Assembly (NCBI GenBank): GCA_934402515.1
Contig: CAKRTZ010000019.1
Coordinates: forward strand, 1 to 40,634
Length of the DNA stretch: 40,634 nucleotides
Reading direction: 5' to 3'
Source of the DNA: an uncultured Lachnospiraceae bacterium
Lineage (GTDB): Bacteria > Bacillota > Clostridia > Lachnospirales > Lachnospiraceae
In this document: positions 32,798 through 40,634 of the stretch, piece after piece
How positions within the stretch are numbered: the first letter of the stretch is position 1
How the letters are laid out: each line of letters opens with the position of its first letter
Made by a program: the position numbers and the translations under genes
The notes under the pieces: model-generated
Seen by the model: only the letters and a program-made list of their open reading frames with translations
Databases searched by the model: none
What the model was told of the DNA's origin: nothing

Positions 32798-33751
32798 ATG
32801 AATACTCGCAAACTTGGTTCCAGCAACGTATTTGTCTCCGAACAGGTCTTTGGCTGTTGGGCAATCGGCGGCACCTATTTCACCGGCGCCCAGGACCAGC
32901 AATCCATCGCCGCTATCCGTCAGGCAATCGACTGTGGTATCACTACATTAGATACAGCTCCTGTGTACGGCAATGGTCATTCCGAGCAGTTAGTTGCCCA
33001 GGCCACAAAAGGATATGACCGTGACAAACTCACTATCATTTCTAAATTAACCCGTTCCTGTCTGGCCAGAGAAAAGGTCCGCCCTACTTTTGAACAAAGT
33101 TTAAAAGATCTGGAGACAGATTATCTGGATGTCTACTTTATTCATTGGCCGTCCAATACCGGCGATCCTATCGACGCCACCATGGATGAATTAATGAAGT
33201 TGAAGAACGAAGGAAAGATCCGCTGCATCGGTGTTTCCAACTTCAGTAAAGAACAGCTGATTGAAGCCAGACAATATGGCGAAATCGATGTTATCCAGCC
33301 CTGCTACAATTTATTATGGAGATATCTGGATTTTGACTGCCTGGATTACTGCAAGGAAAATAACATCGGTATCATTAACTACTCTACCCTGGCGCAGGGG
33401 CTGCTGACCGGCAAATTTACTGCCGACACCACTTTCCCCGATGATGATGGCAGAAGTCATGCTGCAATCTTCCAGCATCCTTATTTTGAAGGCGCTCTTG
33501 CCGTGGTCGAAAAGCTTCGTCCTTTTGCAGAGAAATACGGAGTAACACTTTCCCAGCTTTCCATCCGCTTCATCATGCAGACTCCGGGAATCACCGCTCC
33601 TATCGTCGGTGCGAAGAATCCCGCCCAGGTAATGGACAACGTAAAAGCTTCCAACTTTGAGATCAGCAAAGAAGATTACGATGCCATCGACCAGATCAGT
33701 AAAGACTATGCGTACAAGCTTCCCCAGTTCCAGAGCTTCTTCCGCGCGTAA
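32798..33751 (+). CDS. Aldo/keto reductase
   Basis: A 317-residue NAD(P)-dependent TIM-barrel oxidoreductase. The catalytic tetrad is visible: Asp52, Tyr57 (TLDTAPVYGNGHSE), Lys83 (IISKLTR) and His116 (YFIHWP). The C-terminal cofactor-binding part includes IVGAKNPAQVMDN. The type resembles IolS and related sugar/aldehyde reductases. As first gene of an operon with an aldolase and a sugar kinase, it may oxidise or reduce the substrate sugar before phosphorylation. The substrate is unknown. GGGAGG lies 8 bases before the ATG. Confidence 0.92.
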   Translation: MNTRKLGSSNVFVSEQVFGCWAIGGTYFTGAQDQQSIAAIRQAIDCGITTLDTAPVYGNGHSEQLVAQATKGYDRDKLTIISKLTRSCLAREKVRPTFEQSLKDLETDYLDVYFIHWPSNTGDPIDATMDELMKLKNEGKIRCIGVSNFSKEQLIEARQYGEIDVIQPCYNLLWRYLDFDCLDYCKENNIGIINYSTLAQGLLTGKFTADTTFPDDDGRSHAAIFQHPYFEGALAVVEKLRPFAEKYGVTLSQLSIRFIMQTPGITAPIVGAKNPAQVMDNVKASNFEISKEDYDAIDQISKDYAYKLPQFQSFFRA

Positions 33752-33787
33752 ATAAAAAGTATAAAAAACTATATGGTAATAGGAAAC

Positions 33788-33800
33788 AACCCAATGGGTT
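33788..33800 (+). promoter_or_regulatory. Small hairpin before the aldolase ribosome binding site
   Basis: AACCC-AAT-GGGTT forms a 5-bp hairpin seven bases upstream of the aldolase gene's AGGAG. It is too weak to terminate and has no T tract. Confidence 0.35.
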
Positions 33801-33821
33801 TTATGAAAGGAGATTACACAA

Positions 33822-34676
33822 ATGGCTCTTGCAAAAGTAAAAGACATTCTGAAACATGCCGAGGAAAATGGATACGGCGTACCCGCGATCAACGTTTTTG
33901 ACTATAACAGTATCAAGTTTGCAATCATGGCCGCCGAGGAAGCACGCATGCCTTTGATTATTCAGTATTATCCCGGTTTTGCAGAACATGCCCCCCTGTC
34001 TGACATCACCAACATGGCAATCCAAATGGCTCAGCGCGCTGCTGTTCCCATCGCTGTCCATCAGGATCATTCCAAAACTTTTGAGATTGCCGTTTCCGGA
34101 CTGGCTGCAGGCTTTCCTTCCGTTATGATCGATGGTTCCGGACTTCCTTTTGAAGAAAATATCAAACTCACCGCTGATTTTACCAAATATGCCCATGCTA
34201 TGGGCGTTGACGTAGAGGCTGAGCTGGGGCATGTGGGAAGTGCAGGAAACGAGGAAGATTTATCCAACACGGATTTCTTCACCAATCCCGACCAGGCCGT
34301 AGAGTTCGTCTCCCGCACCCAGGTGGACTCTCTTGCAATTGCAGTGGGTAACGCTCACGGCAATTATATCCGCACTCCCGAATTAGACTTTGACCGTATC
34401 GCCAAACTCCGTGAGGTACTGGACATTGCTCTGGTTATGCACGGTGGTTCCGGCATTCCTGACGAGCAGCTGGCAAGAGCCGTAAAATGCGGTATGTCCA
34501 AATTCAATATTGCAACCGAGTATCAGCATGCTTTCTATGAATCCATGAAGAAGATCTTTGACGAAAACGCTAACCCCGGTGGCTATTACAGAGCGCTCCG
34601 CGCAATTGAACGTCCTTGTATTGACTTCGTAAAGAAGAAAATTGCAGTATTAAATCCCAATCACTATCAACTGTAA
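33822..34676 (+). CDS. Class II ketose-bisphosphate aldolase (fructose/tagatose-bisphosphate aldolase family)
   Basis: A 284-residue zinc-dependent aldolase expected to cleave a ketose (bis)phosphate into dihydroxyacetone phosphate and an aldehyde. Zinc and catalytic residues are recognisable: His80, Asp82 and His83 in AVHQDHSKTFE, Glu in VEAELGHVG, His179 in GNAHGNY and His207 in MHGGSGIP. The first motif is unusual; relatives commonly have LHLDHG or LHLDHH, while here it is VHQDHS. The region following HGGSG (KCGMSKFNIATEYQ) is normal. With the PfkB kinase it gives a kinase-aldolase pair. Length matches GatY/KbaY and short FbaA enzymes. Confidence 0.9.
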   Translation: MALAKVKDILKHAEENGYGVPAINVFDYNSIKFAIMAAEEARMPLIIQYYPGFAEHAPLSDITNMAIQMAQRAAVPIAVHQDHSKTFEIAVSGLAAGFPSVMIDGSGLPFEENIKLTADFTKYAHAMGVDVEAELGHVGSAGNEEDLSNTDFFTNPDQAVEFVSRTQVDSLAIAVGNAHGNYIRTPELDFDRIAKLREVLDIALVMHGGSGIPDEQLARAVKCGMSKFNIATEYQHAFYESMKKIFDENANPGGYYRALRAIERPCIDFVKKKIAVLNPNHYQL

Positions 34677-34701
34677 TTTCTTATCTTTGGGAGGAACAGG
34701 T

Positions 34702-35691
34702 ATGCAAAAAAAATTTGATGTAATTGGAATTGGACATCCTTGTATCGACTATCTTGCACATATTGAAAGTATCCCCTCTCCCAATCAGTCACGGAGCGTC
34801 GTTGACGCGAGCTGGCAGCCCGGCGGTAAAATTCCCACCGGGCTGGTGGCTGCCTCCAGGTGTGGGCTATCCTGTGCCTTCATGGGCTCCATGGGTGATG
34901 ACTTGTTTGGTCAATATTGTAAGTACGATTTTGAAAAACACGGAATTGATTTATCTGCCGCTGCCATTCAGGAGGGCAAAACCACAGATATGGGTGTGGT
35001 CCTCTCAGAGGAAGAATATCACGGACGGAATATTATTTACCGCAGGGGAAGTTACATACGCCCCGAGGAAACCGGTATGGATTTTACTCCCATACTCTCC
35101 GCTGACTATCTCTTTATCGCCCTCTCCAATACACTCCATGTAGAGGCGGCAAGGTTTGCCAAAGAGCACGGCGTCAAGGTTCTGATTGATGCAGATAACC
35201 GTCCTCTTGATAATTATCAAGAGATTCTGCCTTATATTGATTACTTTATTGCCTCTGAATTTGTCTATGATGCATCCTTCCGGGATGAAAATTATGAGGC
35301 ACACATGCAGGCAATCCGGGATATGGGTCCCTCTGTTGTGATCTTTACCTTTGGCAGCAAGGGATGCCGCGTTTTGTCAGATGAGGGTTACTGTGAAATC
35401 CCTGCTTTTAAAATCAAGGCTTTTGACACCTGCGGTGCAGGTGATACTTTCCACGGAGCATTTTTCTACGGTTTAAAACATCAATATTCCATCCGTGACA
35501 CCGCAATTTTCGCTAGCGCAGTCAGTGGCATCAAATGTACCAGCATCGGCGGTCGCGCCGGCATTCCCACACCGGAAGTCACAAAGAAATTTATAGAAAC
35601 CGGTGAAATCGACGACAGGGAGATCAAACAGCGTGTCGCTGATTACTCCTGGGGAATCAATACGTTTTTCAGGGAAAATTCTATGGCATAA
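34702..35691 (+). CDS. PfkB family carbohydrate kinase
   Basis: A 329-residue ribokinase-fold kinase. The N-terminus FDVIGIGHPCIDYLAHIESI and the sugar-site segment WQPGGKIPTGLVAASRCG are followed by the C-terminal signature FDTCGAGDTFHGAFFYGL, whose GAGD holds the catalytic Asp and anion hole. The substrate cannot be read from sequence; fructose released by the neighbouring sucrose operon, or a keto-sugar phosphate feeding the aldolase, are both possible. A TTG at 34687 precedes the ribosome binding site and is rejected; GGGAGG is 7 bases before the ATG at 34702. It lies 25 bases after the aldolase gene. Confidence 0.92.
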   Translation: MQKKFDVIGIGHPCIDYLAHIESIPSPNQSRSVVDASWQPGGKIPTGLVAASRCGLSCAFMGSMGDDLFGQYCKYDFEKHGIDLSAAAIQEGKTTDMGVVLSEEEYHGRNIIYRRGSYIRPEETGMDFTPILSADYLFIALSNTLHVEAARFAKEHGVKVLIDADNRPLDNYQEILPYIDYFIASEFVYDASFRDENYEAHMQAIRDMGPSVVIFTFGSKGCRVLSDEGYCEIPAFKIKAFDTCGAGDTFHGAFFYGLKHQYSIRDTAIFASAVSGIKCTSIGGRAGIPTPEVTKKFIETGEIDDREIKQRVADYSWGINTFFRENSMA

Positions 35692-35703
35692 TACTTTATT
35701 TAC

Positions 35704-35731
35704 AGGGTGGGGCTTCGGCCCTGCCCACCCT
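35704..35731 (+). promoter_or_regulatory. GC-rich intercistronic hairpin with a TTCG loop
   Basis: AGGGTGGG (35704-35711) pairs with CCCACCCT (35724-35731), with an inner GC-TTCG-GC stem and a 4-base bulge. An A/G-rich stretch, not a T tract, follows, leading to the transporter gene. It is probably a processing or stabilising element between the kinase and MFS cistrons. Confidence 0.55.
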
Positions 35732-35767
35732 TCATCAGAAAAAAAAGAAAGGAAAGATCGGTAACTT

Positions 35768-36973
35768 ATGAATCAGAATACTGCAGCAAAAAACAACCCG
35801 TCGTTTACTCTACTATTAATGCTCAACACTTTCATCTATATTTCTGTTGCCCTTTACTCTCCTTTCCTGAGTACTTACTATGCACAGCAGGGACTCTCCA
35901 GTTCACAGATCGGAATTCTGCGGACGATTTCTTCCATCTCCTGCGTACTAATTCAGCCATTATGGGCAAGAAGAAGTGACAAAACAGGAAAGGCAAAGCA
36001 CTATGCCGCCTTAGTAGTTCTGGGCGTTATGCTTTCCCTTTATACCTTTTACATAGGAAACTCTTTCTGGAACTTTCTCTTTTCCAGCTTTTTACTTACG
36101 ATTTTCTCTACTTCCGTCAACCCATTGATTGACGCCATTGTAGTCCGGAATGCCGACAGACTGCATTATAATTTCGCTTTGATCCGTATGGGTGGAACTG
36201 TAGGCTACGCTATTATTTCGCTGGTGGTGGGCATTTATCTGAAAAAGAATCCTTCTTATCAGTTCCTCTTTGCCAGCATCAGCTATGCTTTTTTACTGTT
36301 CCTGATTTTCAAACTTCCCAATTCAGAAAATCACCAGCCCATTGCAGAGCCCAAACCTTATGACTTTAAACATTTATTTCAATTGGCCGATATCTTTGTC
36401 AGCAAAAACATTTACTTTGTTCTCGCTTTTGCCTTTATTTATCAGCTGGGAGCCAGTTTTTTAGGCAGTTTTATGGGGGTTTATGTGGTATCTCTGGGCT
36501 ATTCCCAGGCTCAGGTTGGTATTTTAAGCTGTGTGCAGGCAGTCAGTGAGGTTCCTGTATTGCTGCTGCTTCCCAAGCTGAACAAGAAATTCAACGGATT
36601 GCATCTGATTGCCATTGCCAGTGCCCTGATGGGTGTCCGGCTGCTGGTTGCTTCCGGCGGCTCTCTTACTTTCCTGATTCTGGCACAGGCCATGCAGGGA
36701 ATTACCTACATGGTCATCCATTTCGGCGCAATTACCTATATCTCTTCCCATGTAAAAAGTGGCAAGGCTTCTCAGGGACAGAGTGTTTTATATATTGTGC
36801 AGACCGGTATTGCAAGTATTATCGGTCAGGTTATCGGCGGTTTCACCATTGATGCCATCGGCATCCGGCTTTCTTACATCAGCGTAGGTATCTTTGTTGT
36901 GATTACTACCGTCATTATTATGGCTGTATTGTTCAGATTTGAACAAAAGCAAAATATAGTAAAGGTTCAATAG
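35768..36973 (+). CDS. MFS transporter
   Basis: A 401-residue major facilitator with about twelve hydrophobic segments. The intracellular loop between helices 2 and 3 reads PLWARRSDKTGKAKHY, the conserved MFS loop in the variant found in LacY-like and MFS_1-like sugar/nucleoside symporters. The middle loop (about residues 190-215) is hydrophilic. Position after the kinase suggests it imports the substrate of this operon, but export is possible. The ribosome binding site is A/G-rich (AAAGGAAAG) with a long spacing of about 12 bases, so translation may be weak or depend on the upstream hairpin. Confidence 0.88.
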   Translation: MNQNTAAKNNPSFTLLLMLNTFIYISVALYSPFLSTYYAQQGLSSSQIGILRTISSISCVLIQPLWARRSDKTGKAKHYAALVVLGVMLSLYTFYIGNSFWNFLFSSFLLTIFSTSVNPLIDAIVVRNADRLHYNFALIRMGGTVGYAIISLVVGIYLKKNPSYQFLFASISYAFLLFLIFKLPNSENHQPIAEPKPYDFKHLFQLADIFVSKNIYFVLAFAFIYQLGASFLGSFMGVYVVSLGYSQAQVGILSCVQAVSEVPVLLLLPKLNKKFNGLHLIAIASALMGVRLLVASGGSLTFLILAQAMQGITYMVIHFGAITYISSHVKSGKASQGQSVLYIVQTGIASIIGQVIGGFTIDAIGIRLSYISVGIFVVITTVIIMAVLFRFEQKQNIVKVQ

Positions 36974-36995
36974 ACCTGAAACGAGGAGAAACATT

Positions 36996-38372
36996 ATGAC
37001 ACGAAGTTTAACCGAAGGAGATCCGTTTAAGCTGATTATCTCCTTCTCCATTCCGCTTTTGATCAGTAACCTTTTCCAACAGTTGTACAACATGATCGAC
37101 ACCATCGTCGTCGGACAATGTGTGGGAATCAATGCGATGGCTGCGGTAGGTGCTTCCGGCTCCCTCACCTTCCTGATGACCGGATTTATCATGGGACTTT
37201 GTCCAGGTCTGGCAATTCCCGTTTCTCAGGAGTATGGTGCCCAAAACTACAACTCCATGCGTCGCTATGTCACCAACAGTTTATATGTGGGAATGATTAT
37301 CAGTGCGATTATGACCGTCATTTCCTGTGCTGGTGCAAGGCTGTTTCTGGAATGGATGAGCACTCCCGCCGATATCATTGACGACGCCTGGAACTATTGC
37401 ATTTACCTGTTTGCAGCTATCCCCATTACTTTCCTTTATAACTATCTGTCCAGCATTATGAGGGCTTTGGGTGACAGCAAGACGCCGCTTTACTTTTTGA
37501 TTTTATCCTCTATCTTGAATGTGCCGTTGAATCTGTTCTTCGTCATTGTGTTACATGCAGGAACCGCCGGTGTTTCCATTGCAACGGTTATTGCCCAGCT
37601 GGTTTCCGGTGTACTCTGCTATGTATATATGAAGAAACGTTTCCCGATCCTGCAGCTATCCCGCTCTGACTGGGAATGGTCCACACCTCATGTGAATAAA
37701 CTGCTTTATATCGGAATTCCGATGGCACTCCAGAACTCCATCACCGCCATCGGCTCCACTGTTTTGCAGGCTGCTACCAATACTTTCGGTTCCGCTATCG
37801 TCGCCGCCGTAACTGCCGCCTCCAAAGTCGTACAGCTTTTCTTCCAGGCCATCAACACCGTAGGACTTACCATGGCAACCTATTGCGGGCAGAACTTAGG
37901 TGCTAACCGCCTGAACCGCATCAAAGCCGGTATCCGTATCGCCTACGCCATCGGACTGATCTACTCGGTGTTTATCGCCATTGTATCCTACTTCTGGGGC
38001 AACGATGTAGCCGGCTTATTCCTTACCGCAGATGCCGATCCCTCCATTATGGAGCATGTGGAAAGTTTCCTCTTTGTCACCAGTCTGGGATACCCATTTC
38101 TCACCAGCCTGATGATTCTCAGAAACTCCATTCAGGGACTGGGTTACAGCTTCCTTGCCATGTTTTCCGGTGTCATGGAAATGCTGGCCCGTGTCATTCT
38201 GGCATTTTTCCTGGTGGAACCCCTGGGCTATATGGCCATCTGCCTGACCTTTACCGCTCCCTGGGTATTAGCGAACTTCTTGTTAATTCCGGCATATATC
38301 TATGTCCGAAAAGATGTAAAAAAATATCTGACTAAAAAACCTGAAAAGGAAGGAGAATTGAATTATGAGTAA
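36996..38372 (+). CDS. MATE family efflux transporter
   Basis: A 458-residue polyspecific exporter with twelve hydrophobic segments in two related halves. The N-terminal half begins PFKLIISFSIPLLISNLFQQ then LYNMIDTIVVGQCVG, a hallmark of the NorM/DinF-like MATE group; the matching second-half segment is GIPMALQNSITAIGSTVLQA. Energy comes from a sodium or proton gradient. AGGAG lies 8 bases before the ATG. It is 22 bases after the MFS gene and overlaps the phosphodiesterase gene by 8 bases, so the last two products are probably made together. Confidence 0.93.
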   Translation: MTRSLTEGDPFKLIISFSIPLLISNLFQQLYNMIDTIVVGQCVGINAMAAVGASGSLTFLMTGFIMGLCPGLAIPVSQEYGAQNYNSMRRYVTNSLYVGMIISAIMTVISCAGARLFLEWMSTPADIIDDAWNYCIYLFAAIPITFLYNYLSSIMRALGDSKTPLYFLILSSILNVPLNLFFVIVLHAGTAGVSIATVIAQLVSGVLCYVYMKKRFPILQLSRSDWEWSTPHVNKLLYIGIPMALQNSITAIGSTVLQAATNTFGSAIVAAVTAASKVVQLFFQAINTVGLTMATYCGQNLGANRLNRIKAGIRIAYAIGLIYSVFIAIVSYFWGNDVAGLFLTADADPSIMEHVESFLFVTSLGYPFLTSLMILRNSIQGLGYSFLAMFSGVMEMLARVILAFFLVEPLGYMAICLTFTAPWVLANFLLIPAYIYVRKDVKKYLTKKPEKEGELNYE

Positions 38373-39657
38373 AGTAATCGTTATTTCATCCGATGCCATG
38401 GTAGGGGAGGATCTGGACTACTTCCAAACCTTACCTAATTTCAAAAAGTATCTGGGAGGTGGTGCAAGAATCACCAATGTTTCTTCCATCTACCCTACCG
38501 TCACCTTCCCGGCACATGTATCCATGATGACCGGCATGTATCCGGACAGGCACGGCGTTTTCTCCAACATGCAGTTAATTCCCGGAAGTGATCCTACTCC
38601 CTGGCAGTGGAACTATGACTTCATCCATTGTGAAGATATCTTCCGTGCAGCCAAGAAAAAGGGCAAAACCACTGCTGCCGTATTCTGGCCGGTCACTGCC
38701 TACAATCCTGCCATTGATTATCACATCGCTGACAACTGGGCGATCGAAGGGGATGCGGATATCGCTGCAGCCTTCAAGCGGGTAGGTGCCAACGATCAGG
38801 TTCTGGACATCGTACATAAAAATGAACATCTTTTCGCAGGAGTGGAACGGGTTCACCCCCAGCGTGATGAATTCGGTATTGCCTGTGCTGCGGATATCAT
38901 TCGTCAGTTTGCCCCGGATTTACTGTTAGTGCATCCCGCCAACATTGATGCAGCCCGTCACGAATCCGGTGTCTTCGGTCCCCATATCGACAGAGCTTTG
39001 GAGGATCTGGACCGCTGGCTTGGAATGATTGGACAGGCTGCTGAGGACAGCGGTTCCTTTGAGGATTACAATATTTTCATGGTCAGCGACCACGGTCAGC
39101 TGGATGTAAGGAGAAATATTGGCTTGAATGTGCTGTTTGCAGAAAACGGACTGATTCGCATCGCAGAGGACGGCTCCATCGCCGACTGGGATGCCTGGTG
39201 TCTCTCCAACGGTATGTCCGCTGTGGTATTTCTGAAAGATAAGAATAACAAAGAAATCTGGAATAAAGTATATGATCTGTTAAATAAGCTTCTGGAAGAG
39301 GGCGTATATGGCTTCTCCCGTGTATACACAGAGGAAGAATGCCGCAAGGAAGAACGGTTCGGCGGAGACTTCTCCTTCGTACTGGAAACCGACGGCTACA
39401 CCGCCTTCGGTGATTACTACACCAGACCCCTGGTGCGGGATCTCTCCAACTCCGATTATCGTTTCGGCAGTGCAACCCATGGTTATCTGCCCCAGAAAGG
39501 GCCGCAGCCTATTCTTCTGGCAAAAGGCCCAGACATCAAGGAAAATACCGTACTTTCCGGCAGTCACATCGTCAACGAAGCTCCTACCTACGCCAAGATT
39601 CTCGGCGTGGATCTGGGTGACACCGATGGACACGCCATTGTGGATATTTTAAAATAG
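38365..39657 (+). CDS. Type I phosphodiesterase / nucleotide pyrophosphatase (alkaline phosphatase superfamily)
   Basis: A 430-residue metal-dependent hydrolase of phosphodiester or phosphomonoester bonds. Metal ligand Asp10 is in VISSDAM, the nucleophile Thr47 is in YPTVTFPAHVSMMTG (the NPP motif), and the remaining ligands are in MVSDHGQLD and SATHGYLP. There is no signal peptide, so it acts in the cytoplasm, unlike many extracellular NPPs. Its ribosome binding site (AAGGAAGGAG) is inside the MATE gene. The last gene before a terminator, it implies that the operon handles a phosphorylated or phosphodiester-linked compound; the substrate is unknown. Confidence 0.92.
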   Translation: MSKVIVISSDAMVGEDLDYFQTLPNFKKYLGGGARITNVSSIYPTVTFPAHVSMMTGMYPDRHGVFSNMQLIPGSDPTPWQWNYDFIHCEDIFRAAKKKGKTTAAVFWPVTAYNPAIDYHIADNWAIEGDADIAAAFKRVGANDQVLDIVHKNEHLFAGVERVHPQRDEFGIACAADIIRQFAPDLLLVHPANIDAARHESGVFGPHIDRALEDLDRWLGMIGQAAEDSGSFEDYNIFMVSDHGQLDVRRNIGLNVLFAENGLIRIAEDGSIADWDAWCLSNGMSAVVFLKDKNNKEIWNKVYDLLNKLLEEGVYGFSRVYTEEECRKEERFGGDFSFVLETDGYTAFGDYYTRPLVRDLSNSDYRFGSATHGYLPQKGPQPILLAKGPDIKENTVLSGSHIVNEAPTYAKILGVDLGDTDGHAIVDILK

Positions 39658-39674
39658 GTTATTACTTCCACCAG

Positions 39675-39709
39675 AACCGGGCAGATGCTGACGCACCTGC
39701 CCGGTTTTT
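39675..39709 (+). terminator. Intrinsic terminator of the plus-strand operon
   Basis: AACCGGGCAG (39675-39684) pairs with CTGCCCGGTT (39697-39706) over 10 bp around a 12-base loop and runs into TTTTT. It starts 18 bases after the phosphodiesterase stop. Bases 39710-39773 contain nothing I recognise. Confidence 0.92.
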
Positions 39710-39773
39710 CGTACCTGCTGACATAACAACGGGGGCATTCCTGGTTTTCAATGAAGCGATGAATCTACTTCCT

Positions 39774-40243
39774 CTATTTCCGAAAGCCCAGATATAAGCC
39801 AGATCCAAGCACTAAAGCTCCTGCGGAAACACCGAGTACCGGTATCCACCCGCCACTGTGGGAGTTATCCTCTGACTGCAGATTTCCACTGTCATCTGGA
39901 TTTGAGCCATTATCCGCAGGGATATTGTCCACGGGGCTGTTCTCCTCTGTGGATTTCTGCTCCTCCCCGATATCCTCCGTTGTCGGAACTCCTGTGGTTT
40001 GACCTCCCGCAGCTTGCTCCTCTGTGATTTGCTGCTCCACATTCTCCGGTGTGTCCGGCGAAACCGGCTGTTGCTCTTCCACACGAGACTGTCCGTTGTC
40101 ATTCCCTGCGGTCTTTGGGACATCGCCATGAGTCCCGTCCTGTTGGGACGCAGGGGCACCGGTGGCCTCGCCTGTGCCCGGTTTTTCGTCCAGCTGCCAG
40201 CCTGCATACACGGTCATATCCCCGGTCAAATAAACACCGGAAA
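39774..40243 (-). pseudogene. 3' remnant of a cell-surface protein
   Basis: The frame is open from just after a TAG near 40280 to a TAG at 39774, with no credible start (a TTG at 40229 has no ribosome binding site). Its first recognisable part, SGVYLTGDMTVYAGW, is the end of a Listeria-Bacteroides (InlB_B-like) repeat. A long Glu/Gln/Thr/Pro-rich spacer follows, then a hydrophobic segment (WIPVLGVSAGALVLGSGLYL) and a basic tail (GFRK). This is the stalk and membrane anchor of a Gram-positive surface protein. There is no LPXTG. The rest of the gene is missing because recombinase sequence begins at once upstream, so I call it a fragment. Confidence 0.65.
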
Positions 40244-40246
40244 TTC

Positions 40247-40634
40247 TCTTTTTACCTGCGCTATATAAAGATTGCTAACATTCATCCCAAAATTTTCTTT
40301 CACATATGCTTTTATCTGCTCATAAGTAGCTTTTGCCTCCGCACATGTCAAATCTAGCTCATCAGTAGTAATTTCAATGTCGATATGTCTCTTGGCTTTT
40401 TGTATGGACAAAAGAACATACCGTCTCAAGTGTCGGAAACTTTTCCAAGGTAACAGTATGCTCATCAGACTGCTCTTTATCCAAAGAAATACCATCAACT
40501 CGAACTACTTCCTTGCCATCTCTAAGAATCGGTACCGGAAATTGAAACTTGATATTTCTAATCCAATTACCATCTTCTCGTCTTTCTGGAAATATATCAA
40601 TACGCTCAATAAATGCCTGCATAAACTGTTTCTT
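40247..40634 (-). pseudogene. Frameshifted, truncated large serine recombinase (C-terminal part, runs off the edge)
   Basis: From the right edge the frame reads KKQFMQAFIERIDIFPE, then a segment with IKFQFPVPILRDGKE and TLEKFPTLETV. That is the C-terminal region of Tn4451/Tn1549-type serine recombinases. After ETV the frame breaks: removing one base near 40418 restores ETVVLLS and leads into KAKRHIDIEITTDELDLTCA, then KATYEQIKAYVKENFGMNVS and NLYIAQVKR, the usual family end region. Homology stops at 40247, where relatives continue for about 40 more residues. The upstream catalytic domain lies outside the window. It is almost certainly inactive because of the frameshift and the loss of the tail. 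Confidence 0.72.

Noticed and set aside
39774..40229. A complete 151-residue secreted protein
   Set aside because: Its start would be a TTG without a ribosome binding site, it has no signal peptide, and it begins in the middle of a surface-protein repeat.
40226..40498. A separate 90-residue gene at the right edge
   Set aside because: Its second half is the C-terminal end of the serine recombinase in a shifted frame; its first residues are out-of-frame recombinase sequence.

Overview
The window looks like chromosomal DNA of a Gram-positive anaerobic gut-type member of the Clostridia, most likely Lachnospiraceae. The grounds are strong AGGAGG ribosome binding sites, lipoproteins with lipoboxes, a fermentative D-lactate dehydrogenase, ferredoxin-linked indolepyruvate oxidoreductase, a BMP-type nucleoside importer, sucrose phosphorylase and a relic of a Tn4451/Tn1549-type large serine recombinase. 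This is inferred from gene families; no rRNA or tRNA gene is present to confirm it.

Left block (1-7350). The minus strand carries the start of a protein cut by the edge, pyrF, a TPR lipoprotein, a phosphoglucomutase/phosphomannomutase and a D-lactate dehydrogenase. Divergent from these, on the plus strand, is a ytrA-type GntR regulator with an ABC ATPase and its membrane partner. A bidirectional terminator closes that block.

Central block (7367-21282, all minus strand). In transcription order: a GGDEF-like/HD-GYP signalling protein; xpt; a purine-nucleoside-type ABC importer (BMP lipoprotein, ATPase, two permeases); endonuclease III; and an aromatic-acid cluster of iorA, iorB, paaK, an ACT-domain protein and an amidohydrolase. 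Gaps from the permeases onward are short or are ATGA overlaps, so much of it may be co-transcribed. xpt and the BMP gene have their own sigma-A-like promoters.

Carbohydrate block (21456-39657). An HSL-type esterase precedes a domain-permuted GH3 beta-glycosidase. Next comes a sucrose/fructo-oligosaccharide operon: binding protein, two permeases, LacI regulator, sucrose phosphorylase and intracellular GH32. Divergent from it is an operon I cannot assign to a pathway: aldo/keto reductase, class II aldolase, PfkB kinase, MFS transporter, MATE exporter and an NPP/alkaline-phosphatase-type phosphodiesterase. The two opposing promoters each carry an ATGWAAACG half-site, which suggests joint control by the local LacI protein or by CcpA.

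Right edge (39774-40634). Gene debris: the 3' end of a surface protein abuts a frameshifted, C-terminally truncated serine recombinase.

The least expected signal is a family of intergenic elements at 3879-3954, 5523-5716 and 24016-24107. Each lies between two co-directional genes, carries conserved hairpins with variable loops, and ends in the Shine-Dalgarno sequence of the downstream gene. One copy has expanded into a tandem array with four Shine-Dalgarno sequences.
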